NCBI GenBank assembly: GCA_963798325.1
Contig: CAWCSS010000001.1
Coordinates: 62,001-126,000, forward strand
Length of the DNA: 64,000 nucleotides
DNA from: Solirubrobacter sp963798325
GTDB lineage: Bacteria > Actinomycetota > Thermoleophilia > Solirubrobacterales > Solirubrobacteraceae
Reading direction: 5' to 3'
Below, piece by piece: positions 44,504 to 51,168 of the stretch; position 1 is the stretch's first letter; the number at the start of each line of letters is the position of its first letter. The notes below the pieces were generated by a model. It was not told where the DNA came from and did not search any database. It worked only from the letters and a program-made list of their open reading frames with translations. Both the position numbers and the translations under genes were made by a program.

Positions 44504-45229
44504 GTGCCCACCGACGCTACTGACGCCACTTTCGAGCAAGACGTCATCCGCCGCTCGCACGAGCATCCGGTTGTCGTCGATTTCTGGGCCGAGTGGTGCG
44601 GCCCCTGCCGCCAGCTGACCCCCGTGCTGGAGAAGGCCGTCGCCAAGCGCGGCGACCAGATGGAGCTCGTGAAGATCGACACGGACGCCAACCCGATGGT
44701 CTCCCAGGCCTTCAAGATCCAGTCGATCCCCGCCGTGAAGGTCTTCAAGGACGGCCAGATCGTCGACGAGTTCATGGGCGCCATCCCGCCCGCCCAGGTC
44801 GAGAAGTTCCTCGACGGGCTGCTGCCCTCGGAGGCTGACGGGCTGGTCGCGGCCGGCGGCGAGGCGAACCTGCGCCGCGCGCTCGAGCTCGAGCCGGGCC
44901 GCGCCGACGCGACCCTGGCCCTGGCCCGCCTGGTCGACCGCGACGAGGCGCTCAAGCTGCTGGCGAACGTCGCCGGCTCGTTCGCCGCCGACGGCCTGGC
45001 CGCACGGCTGCGGCTGGAGGACGAGGCCGAACTGCGCTCGGCGTTCGCCGCGATCGACGAGGGCGAGTACGAACGCGGCCTCGACGTGCTGATCGCCGCG
45101 ATCCCCGCGAGCGAGGGCGAGCGCCGCGAGGACCTCCGCCGAGCGGTCGTCGGCGTCCTGGACGAGCTCGGCGTCGAGCATCCGGTCTCGCGCGAGTCGC
45201 GCCGCAAGCTCGCTTCCGCGCTGTTTTAG
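44504..45229 (+). CDS. Thioredoxin-domain protein with C-terminal TPR-like region (CnoX/YbbN-like)
   Basis: A protein of about 241 residues. The thioredoxin domain (first 110 residues) has the redox site VDFWAEWCGPCRQ and the cis-proline in IQSIPAVKVFKDG. A helical TPR-like half follows (RRALELEPGRADATLALARL, FAAIDEGEYERGLDVLIAAI). This layout matches CnoX/YbbN chaperedoxins, which hold unfolding proteins for GroEL or DnaK. The GTG at 44504 gives the usual length; an ATG at 44483 would add seven residues and overlap the divergent gene. The zinc-ribbon gene starts four bases after its stop. Confidence 0.88.
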   Translation: MPTDATDATFEQDVIRRSHEHPVVVDFWAEWCGPCRQLTPVLEKAVAKRGDQMELVKIDTDANPMVSQAFKIQSIPAVKVFKDGQIVDEFMGAIPPAQVEKFLDGLLPSEADGLVAAGGEANLRRALELEPGRADATLALARLVDRDEALKLLANVAGSFAADGLAARLRLEDEAELRSAFAAIDEGEYERGLDVLIAAIPASEGERREDLRRAVVGVLDELGVEHPVSRESRRKLASALF

Positions 45230-45233
45230 AGCG

Positions 45234-46284
45234 ATGCGCCCGGTCGTCGAGACCTCGGCGCCGGGAGAGTTCGAGGTCGCCGTGCTGCGCGACGAGCACG
45301 GGCTCTGGCTGGGTTCGCGGTCGCCGGGCGCCGCCCGCTTCGGCGCCACGTTGATCGAGGACCGGCTCGTCGTCACGGGCGGGCCGGGCTGGACCGCCTG
45401 CGGCGGCGCGCTCGCCGCCGGGGTGGTGCGGGCGGTCGTGCGCGGGCCGGTGAGCGAGACCGACGCCACCCTCGGCGGCCGGAGCGTGGGTGGCGGTAGT
45501 CCCCGCCGAGGGCTGGGAGCCCGCGGTGCGGTTCCTGGACGCGGACGGCGCTCTCGTGCGCGAGCCGCCCTCCGGCGAACCGATCACGGACGCCACCGAC
45601 CCGTGCCCGGCCTGCGACGCATTCGACTGGGAACTGGCCACGCGCGTGCGCTGCCGCGCCTGCGGAACACAGCTGGCGCTCAGCGGCACGTGGGAGCCCG
45701 CAGCGGCAGCGCGAGCGCGGGTCCCTCGCGCCGGGCCGGCCGGCAACGCGAGCGCGCCCGTCGCGCCGCCGAGCGACTCGCCGCCACCAGCCGACTCGCG
45801 GGCTCGTGGCGGCCCGCGGGGGCGGCACACTTCCATGTGGTTCGCGGAGCTCACCGAGAACGCGTTGCGCGACGCTCCCGGACCGGTCTATGCCGTCGCG
45901 GGCGAGACGGCTCGGGTGGGTGGGGTCGGTGGGCTCCCCGGCGAGGTGCGGCGCGTGACGCTGGTCACGGGCGAGATCGCGGTCGAGACGAGCTTCGAAT
46001 CCTTCGGCGGGCGGGCTCGGTCGAAGCTCGCGGACTCCGGGCCGCTGCCGCCGATGCCGCGCCGGTTATCGCCCGCCGCGCGGGGGATCTGGCTCGACGC
46101 GCGGCGGCGTGAGCGACTGGCCGCCGCGGCGCTCGCGAGCGAGAGCACGATCGAGATCGCCGTGGACGGCCGGCCGCGGACGTTCACCCTGCTGACGGCG
46201 GGCGAGGAGTGGGTCGCTGCAGGTGACGGCATCACCGTGCGCGGGCGCGGCCCCGTGCCGGCGGAGCTACAGCGGCAGCACTAA
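45234..46284 (+). CDS. Uncharacterised zinc-ribbon protein, frameshifted as read
   Basis: Two frames join into one protein of about 349 residues if one G of the pair at 45481-45482 is removed, restoring GGRAWVAVVPAEGWEPAVR. The N-terminal half is a small beta-rich domain (PGEFEVAVLRDEHGLWLGSR, FGATLIEDRLVVTGG). The middle has a Cx2C..Cx2C zinc ribbon (PCPACDAFDWELATRVRCRA then CGTQL), followed by a Pro/Ala/Arg linker and a second beta-rich domain (FELTL-like ITGEIAVETSFESF). I recognise no family. It begins four bases after the thioredoxin gene and is probably in its operon, hinting at protein folding or metal handling. The last 18 bases overlap dinB antisense. Confidence 0.6.
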
Positions 46285-47353
46285 CTGCCCGACGGGCGCG
46301 ACCGGCGCGGGTGGGCGGTCGGGCTCGACGTCGTCGAAGCCGGCCAGGCGCACGCCGAGCAGGCGCACGGGCTGGGGCGGCGCGTAGGCGCGCAGCAGGG
46401 CCAGTGCCGTGTCGGTGACCAGCGTCGTGTCGTTGGTCGAGCCGTCCAGCGTCTTGGCGCGCGTGACCGTCGTCCAGTCCGACAGGCGGACCTTGATCGC
46501 CACCGTTCGGCCCTTGCGGCCCTTCTTCTCCAGCCCTTCGCAGAGCTCCTTCGACAACGTTCTCGAGGATCGTCTCGAGCTCGTCGTGCCCTTCGATGTC
46601 GGTGTCGAAGGTGCGCTCGGTCGAGACGGACTTGGCCGCGCCGCTCTCGGTCTCGACCGGCGAGTCGTCGTGAAAGGTCGCGCGGGCCTTCAGGTAGCGC
46701 GCCCAGCGATCCCCGAAGCGCGCGGCGAGCTGCGCCTCATCGGCCTCCTGAAGCTGGCCGACGGTCGCGTAGCCGAGCTCGGCGAGCCGCTCCGCGGTCT
46801 TCGGCCCGATCCCAGGGATGCGGCGTGTCGGCGCCGGCGCGAAGCGGATGCACGCCTCCTCGCGGCCCATGGCCACGAACCCGGCGGGCTTGCCCAGGTC
46901 CGAGCAGCATTTCGCGACCAGCCGCGACGGCCCGACCCCCACGCTGATCTGGATGCCGGTCTCCGTCTTGACCTGCTCGATCACCTCACGCAGCACGCGC
47001 AGCGGCTTCTCGACCCCGGTCAGGTCGGCGTAGGCCTCGTCGAGCCCCATCGACTGCATCGCCTCCAGCCGCGACCGCACGACCGTCCACACGTCCCGCG
47101 ACTTCTCGCGGTAGGCAACGAAGTCCGGCGGGATGACGATCGCCGTCGGGCACAGCCGGCGCGCCTGCGAGGCGGGCATCGCCGACCCCACCCCGAACTT
47201 GCGCGCCTCATACGAGGCCGTCGTGACCACCGACCGCGGACCGGACCCGGCGACGATCACCGGCTTGCCCTTGAGCTCCGGGCGCCGGATCAGCTCGACC
47301 GTCGCGTAGAAGGCGTCGCAATCCAGATGGGCGATCACGCGCTTCGGGGCCAC
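46267..47353 (-). CDS. dinB: DNA polymerase IV (Y-family), frameshifted as read
   Basis: A Y-family translesion polymerase of about 361 residues. Catalytic acids lie in IAHLDCDAFYATVE and SMGLDEAYADLTG. The helix-hairpin-helix of the thumb reads IPGIGPKTAERLAELG, and the little finger begins ARATFHDDSPVETESGAAKS. The frame breaks near 46555: the protein should read ETILENVSKELCEGLEKKGR, and the rest of the little finger (KVRLSDWTTVTRAKTLDGS) is in the next frame, ending VGQLVLPL, which resembles a beta-clamp-binding tail. One extra base explains it. An SOS-type box lies 27 bases upstream. Confidence 0.88.
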
Positions 47354-47379
47354 CCCTTCAAGTTAGGGATGGCCCCGGA

Positions 47380-47393
47380 CGAACAACCGTTCG
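47380..47393. promoter_or_regulatory. LexA/SOS-type box upstream of dinB
   Basis: CGAAC-AACC-GTTCG is a perfect palindrome in both half-sites and matches the Gram-positive/actinobacterial LexA box CGAACRNRYGTTYG at all but one position. It lies 27 bases before the dinB start, where it would overlap the promoter. dinB is a classical SOS gene, which supports the reading. Confidence 0.75.
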
Positions 47394-47414
47394 CCGCGAA
47401 CCTAAAGGCAAGTG

Positions 47415-47433
47415 AAAGGGGACAGTCCCCTTT
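47415..47433. repeat. Dispersed palindrome, AAAGGGGAC arms (copy 4)
   Basis: AAAGGGGAC-A-GTCCCCTTT is a nine-base-pair perfect stem around one base, the same arms as copy 1. It lies between the end of the RlpA-like gene (47450) and the dinB promoter. For RlpA-like transcripts, which run on the minus strand, it sits 17 bases past the stop and could terminate them. Confidence 0.75.
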
Positions 47434-47449
47434 TGGTCAACGGCGGTTG

Positions 47450-48061
47450 CTAACGGGTGGCTTGGATCGCGCCGTGGCCGCTGAAGCCGAGCTTGCGGGC
47501 CGTGGCGGCGGTGAGGTCGTACTCACGGCCGCCCACGTAGGGGCCGCGGTCGATCACAGGGACGCGCACGACGCGGCCGTTGTGGCGGAACGTCACCTTG
47601 GTGCCGCAGGGCAGGGACTTGTTGGCCACGCCCAGCGATCCGGGCGAGAGGCGCCCGCCGCAGCCGAGCCGGTTGCCGAACAGGCCGGGGCCGTACCACG
47701 ACGCGAGCGCGTGGCGGTAGACGTTCAAACGACCCAATCGGCGGGTCGCGCCGGTGGACGTTCGGACTCGAGCGCGTGCGCTCGTCGCAGTACGCACGCG
47801 GCCGCGCAGGACGAAGCGGTTGCGCGTGCCGGTGCGGTCTCGGTCGATCGTCACCCAGTGGCCACGCCGCTGGATCTGCAGTTTCACGCTGCCGGGAGCG
47901 GTGAGACGACCCTTGACGGTCGCCCGGCTTCCGGCCTGGATGTTCAAACGCTTCGCGGTGACGCTCACTCCGGCAGCATCAGCGCCCGCGGGTGAGATCG
48001 CGGTGGCCGTGAGGCAGAGTGCACCCGCGCCAAGCGCGCAGCGCATCATGGATCGCGACAT
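47450..48061 (-). CDS. Secreted RlpA-like double-psi beta-barrel protein
   Basis: A secreted protein of about 203 residues. A signal peptide (MRCALGAGALCLTATAISPA) is followed by a basic beta-rich module (LTAPGSVKLQIQRRGHWVTI) and the RlpA domain: ASWYGPGLFGNRLGCGG, LGVANKSLPCGTKVTF, VPVIDRGPYVGGREYDLTAA. The conserved Asp of DRGPY, catalytic in RlpA lytic transglycosylases, is present. The usual SPOR domain is absent, and basic residues may bind the wall instead. A perfect AGGAGG lies five bases before the ATG. Upstream are a structured leader (about 48070-48200) and a LexA-type box (48203-48216). Confidence 0.85.
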   Translation of the reverse strand: MSRSMMRCALGAGALCLTATAISPAGADAAGVSVTAKRLNIQAGSRATVKGRLTAPGSVKLQIQRRGHWVTIDRDRTGTRNRFVLRGRVRTATSARARVRTSTGATRRLGRLNVYRHALASWYGPGLFGNRLGCGGRLSPGSLGVANKSLPCGTKVTFRHNGRVVRVPVIDRGPYVGGREYDLTAATARKLGFSGHGAIQATR

Positions 48062-48069
48062 CGGATCCT

Positions 48070-48200
48070 CCTGTGGGACTCTCGTCGGCCAGGTCTGCCT
48101 GCAGGGTGTGTCGGTGACCCCCGCGCGCCCTCTCCCGTGGCGCTTGTCCTTCTAGGGGTCCCCCACCCGCGAGCACTCCGTGCGCTCGCGGCTCGGCTCG
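48070..48200 (-). ncRNA. Candidate structured leader, c-di-AMP (ydaO/yuaA) riboswitch-like
   Basis: The 5' region of the RlpA-like gene is GC-rich and structured. Reading the mRNA sense, a stem CCGCGAGC..GCTCGCGG is followed by GUGGGGGACCCCUAGAAGGA, which closely resembles the GGGGGACCCAAUAGAACGG core of the ydaO RNA. Downstream come GCGGGGGUCACC (compare GGGGUGAAUCC) and GCAGGCAGACC (compare GUAGGGCUAAC). RlpA-type genes are known ydaO/yuaA targets in actinobacteria. The canonical 3' closing part (CAGCUAACC) is not evident, so this is a variant at best. Confidence 0.45.
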
Positions 48201-48202
48201 AC

Positions 48203-48216
48203 CGAACGAGCGTTCG
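48203..48216. promoter_or_regulatory. Perfect LexA/SOS-type box upstream of the RlpA-like leader
   Basis: CGAAC-GAGC-GTTCG fits CGAACRNRYGTTYG at every position, and with flanks reads CCGAAC..GTTCGA against the mycobacterial TCGAAC-N4-GTTCGA. It lies about 140 bases before the RlpA-like start and 66 bases after the end of the sigma gene, just where a promoter for the structured leader would be. Confidence 0.65.
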
Positions 48217-48281
48217 AGGTTAGCCCGGCGCTGAAGCGGTTCAAGGGCGAACCCGACGAACGGCGGGGTCTCGGAGGAGTG

Positions 48282-48812
48282 TCACACAGCGACGGGGTAC
48301 TCATCGCGCAGGCGTGCCAGACCGAGCCGGATGCGGCTCTTGGCGGTGCCGAGCGGGACGTGCACACGCTGCGCGATCTGGTCCGCGGTGAGCCCGCCCC
48401 AGTAGGCGAGCACGAGCGCCTCGCGCTGTGTCTCGGGCAGTTTGCGAAGGGCCGCGCGGACGTCCTCGCCGAGCTCGTCGCGTTCGAAGATCGTCGCCGG
48501 CTGCTCCTCCACGCGCGGTTCCGGCGCGCCGGAGACGAGCTTCAACCGGTCCGCCGCGCGGCCGCGCACCTGGCTCTCGCGCCAGAGGTCGAGCGCTCGC
48601 GAGCGAGCCATCAGCCGCAGGTAGGTGCCGAGGTCGCCGCGAGCAGGGTCGAACCGGTCCGGGCGCTTCCACACCCGCAGGAACACGTCCTGCACGACGT
48701 CCTGGGCGAGCGCGGCGTCGCCGAGCACGCTGAACGCCGCGGCGTAGACCTTGCGATGGTGTTCCTCGAACGCCGACCGGAAGTCATTTGAGTCGGTGAG
48801 TCCGCTTGTCAT
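48282..48812 (-). CDS. ECF-family RNA polymerase sigma factor (SigK-like)
   Basis: A sigma-70 factor of about 176 residues. Region 2 runs from NDFRSAFEEHHRKVYAAAFS to LRLMARSRALDLWRE, with DVVQDVFLRVWKRPD. Region 4 has LPETQREALVLAYWGGLTAD and HVPLGTAKSRIRLGLARL. No anti-sigma gene follows directly. The ATG at 48812 leaves the inverted repeat 48815-48831 free just upstream; an in-frame ATG at 48827 would place it in the coding region. It is divergent from the wax ester synthase gene, with 62 bases between the starts. Its downstream neighbour is the RlpA-like gene. Confidence 0.88.
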   Translation of the reverse strand: MTSGLTDSNDFRSAFEEHHRKVYAAAFSVLGDAALAQDVVQDVFLRVWKRPDRFDPARGDLGTYLRLMARSRALDLWRESQVRGRAADRLKLVSGAPEPRVEEQPATIFERDELGEDVRAALRKLPETQREALVLAYWGGLTADQIAQRVHVPLGTAKSRIRLGLARLRDEYPVAV

Positions 48813-48814
48813 AC

Positions 48815-48831
48815 CAACGTTATACACGTTG
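48815..48831. promoter_or_regulatory. Inverted repeat in the sigma/WS-DGAT divergent region
   Basis: CAACGT-TATAC-ACGTTG has perfect six-base arms around five bases, and the symmetry extends to eight-base arms with one mismatch. It sits 3-19 bases before the sigma start and contains a TATAC -10-like centre, so a protein bound here would block the sigma promoter. Spacing and size suit a TetR- or MarR-type dimer. Confidence 0.5.
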
Positions 48832-48874
48832 TTGAAGGTTTCTATTCACGGGCCATGCGAGAATCGAGCATTCG

Positions 48875-50314
48875 ATGGCCAACGCCGACCGGCTGACCGG
48901 ACTCGACGCCTCCTTCCTCGCGCTGGAGAAGGACGGTGCCTACATGCACGTCGGCTCCGTGCTCATCTTCGAAGGCCCGGCGCCGGATTACGACGCGTTC
49001 GTGGCGCGCATCGAGCGCGGACTGCACCTGGTCCCGCGCTACCGCCAGAAGCTCGCCTTCCCGCCGCTGGGCCTCGCACGCCCGCTGTGGGTCGACGATC
49101 CGCACTTCAACGCCCGCTACCACGTGCGCCACACGGCGCTCCCGGACCCGGCGGGTGACGAACAGCTGCGCTCGCTGGCGGGACGCGTGTTCGCCCAGCA
49201 ACTCGACCGCGACAAGCCGCTGTGGGAGATCTGGCTCGTCGACACGATGGCCGACGGCCGCTTCGCGATGATCGCCAAGACCCACCACGCGCTGGTGGAC
49301 GGGATCAGCGGCGTGGACATCATGACCGTCCTCTTCGACCTCTCGCCGGACCCGCCGGAGCCCGAGCCCGGGCCGGTGTGGGCGCCGCGGCCGCCGCCGA
49401 GCGGGGCGGAGATGCTCGCCGACGCGCTCGCCGAGCGCCTGACCGGGCCGCTCGAGCTCGCACGCGAAGCGCTGCGCAGCCCGGACAAGGCGGGTGCGCA
49501 CGCGGGCCGCAACGCCGCCGGGCTGGCGGCGATGGCCGCGGCGGCGATCCAGGGCGCGCCGCCGAGTCCTTTGAACGTGCGGATCGGACCGCACCGGCGC
49601 TTCGCGTGGGTGCAGGCCGAGCTGTCGACCTTCAAGGCGACCAAGGACGCCCTGGGCGGGACGATCAACGACGCCGTGCTGACCGTCGTGACCGGCGCCC
49701 TGCGCGCCCATCTGATCCGCCACGGGCGTGACCCCGAAGGCACGGAGCTGAAGGCCATGGTCCCGATCAGCGTTCGCGCCGACGCCGACCGCGGCGCGCT
49801 CGGCAACCAGGTGTCGGCGATGTACGCGCCGCTGCCCGTCGGGCTTCCGGACCCCGTGGAGCGCTTCCGCTTCGTCCACGCCGCGATGTCTGGACTGAAG
49901 GAATCCGGCCAGGCGGTGGGCGCGACGGCGATCACACGGCTCGCGGACGCGGCGGCGCCGACGATCCTCGATCAGGCCGCCCGCCTGCAGTCGCGCCAGC
50001 GCTTCTTCAACCTGACCGTGACCAACGTGCCCGGGCCTCAGATCCCGCTCTACATGATGGGTCGCAAGCTCGACCTGTTCTTCCCGCTCGTGCCGCTCGT
50101 GCTCAACACGGCACTGGGGATCGCGATCATGTCCTACGACGGGCGGCTGTGCTTCGGGCTGCTGGGCGACTACGACGCGCTGGCGGACATCGACGCGCTG
50201 GCCGCCGACCTCGACGCGAGCGTGCGCGAGCTGGCCAGCGCGGCGGGCGTGAAGCCCAAGCCGAAGGCGAAGAAGCGTCGCGCGGCCAAGCGCCGTGCGC
50301 CGGCCGGCACGTGA
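48875..50314 (+). CDS. Wax ester synthase/diacylglycerol acyltransferase (WS/DGAT)
   Basis: A bifunctional acyltransferase of about 479 residues that esterifies long-chain alcohols or diacylglycerol with acyl-CoA, making storage wax esters or triacylglycerol at the membrane. It begins RLTGLDASFLALEKDGAYMH. The catalytic HHxxxDG is KTHHALVDGISG. The second conserved block is GGTINDAVLTVVTGALRAHL, and VTNVPGPQIPLYMMGRKL is a family signature. The C-terminus is a Lys/Arg-rich tail (KPKPKAKKRRAAKRR) that may contact membrane. The stop overlaps the GTG of the DUF3105 gene (GTGA at 50311-50314). Confidence 0.93.
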   Translation: MANADRLTGLDASFLALEKDGAYMHVGSVLIFEGPAPDYDAFVARIERGLHLVPRYRQKLAFPPLGLARPLWVDDPHFNARYHVRHTALPDPAGDEQLRSLAGRVFAQQLDRDKPLWEIWLVDTMADGRFAMIAKTHHALVDGISGVDIMTVLFDLSPDPPEPEPGPVWAPRPPPSGAEMLADALAERLTGPLELAREALRSPDKAGAHAGRNAAGLAAMAAAAIQGAPPSPLNVRIGPHRRFAWVQAELSTFKATKDALGGTINDAVLTVVTGALRAHLIRHGRDPEGTELKAMVPISVRADADRGALGNQVSAMYAPLPVGLPDPVERFRFVHAAMSGLKESGQAVGATAITRLADAAAPTILDQAARLQSRQRFFNLTVTNVPGPQIPLYMMGRKLDLFFPLVPLVLNTALGIAIMSYDGRLCFGLLGDYDALADIDALAADLDASVRELASAAGVKPKPKAKKRRAAKRRAPAGT

Positions 50315-50818
50315 AGGCGCTCTGGGCGCTGGCGATCGCCGGCGTGGCGGCGACCGCGTGCGTGGTGCTGATCAGCATCCTGGCCTCGCGGGACTCCGGG
50401 TCGGTGGGCGGAGCGTCCGGGCCAGGCGTGACCGAGGCCGACCGCGGCTCGCAGCGTCTTGGCGAGGGCGCGCCGCCGACGCCCGCCTCCCCTCCGACGC
50501 TGCCGCCGACCAGCGGCAACCACCGCGCCGAGGCGATCGAGAAGGACAACACCGGAGCTGACCGATGACCAGCTGCTGGAGGCGCTGCAGCTCGGCAACG
50601 TCGTGATCGCCTACGACGGCGAGGCGCCGACCGGGTTGCAGGCCGACGCGTTCACCCCCGACCTCGCGGCCGCGGGACAGGCGGTGATCCTCGACAAGCG
50701 GCCGGGCGTGGGCGCGATCCAGGCGCTCGCCTGGCGCCACCGCCTGAAGGCGACCGGGCCGGATGACCCGCGCCTGCAGGAGTTCATCGACGCGTATCTG
50801 GGCCAGGGACCTCGATAG
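50311..50818 (+). CDS. DUF3105-like membrane-anchored protein, frameshifted as read
   Basis: A protein of about 168 residues. The start (GTG at 50311, overlapping the WS/DGAT stop) gives one membrane helix (ALWALAIAGVAATACVVLIS), a flexible outer linker and the DUF3105 mark PPTSGNHRAEAIEKDNT. The rest, LTDDQLLEALQLGNVVIAYD then ALAWRHRLKATGPDDPRLQE, lies in the next frame. Removing one G at 50554-50555 restores KDNTELTDDQ. The family is outward-facing and of unknown function. It is probably translated together with WS/DGAT, a possible link to storage-lipid handling. The 3' end overlaps the thioesterase gene by 35 bases. Confidence 0.72.
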
Positions 50819-51125
50819 TCGTGCGCACCAGCGCGCACAGCCGTTCGGCGTCGTCGGTCAGGTAGGTCTCCCAGACGGCCGTCGTGCGGCCCTGGTGGCG
50901 GCGATGGGCGGCGGCATGGATCGTGCCGCCCGTGACCGGGCGCAGGAAGCTCGTCTGGTTGGTGATCGCGCGGCCGGCGCCCGCGGTGAGCGTGTCGGCG
51001 ATGAGCGCGTAGAGGCCGCCGTGCACCAGCCCGAGCGGCTGTTTGCACGCGTCGGTGACCGGCACTCGCGCCCGCACCTCATCGTCGGTGGAGGACACGA
51101 TTTCCAGGTCAAACAGCGCGGACAT
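50784..51125 (-). CDS. PaaI-type hotdog thioesterase
   Basis: A single hotdog domain of about 113 residues. The family motif GLVHGGLYALIADTLTAGAG is followed by NQTSFLRPVTGGTIHAAA, as in PaaI/MenI acyl-CoA thioesterases; active sites are built at the dimer interface from the HGG region. The ATG at 51125 begins ALFDLEIVSSTDDEV. The substrate acyl group is not readable. The gene is convergent with the DUF3105 gene and divergent from the HTH-TM gene, with 43 bases between the starts. Confidence 0.88.
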   Translation of the reverse strand: MSALFDLEIVSSTDDEVRARVPVTDACKQPLGLVHGGLYALIADTLTAGAGRAITNQTSFLRPVTGGTIHAAAHRRHQGRTTAVWETYLTDDAERLCALVRTTIEVPGPDTRR

Positions 51126-51168
51126 CTTGCGCGAGCTTAATGATCGGTCGTCTAGGCTTGGCGCGACC

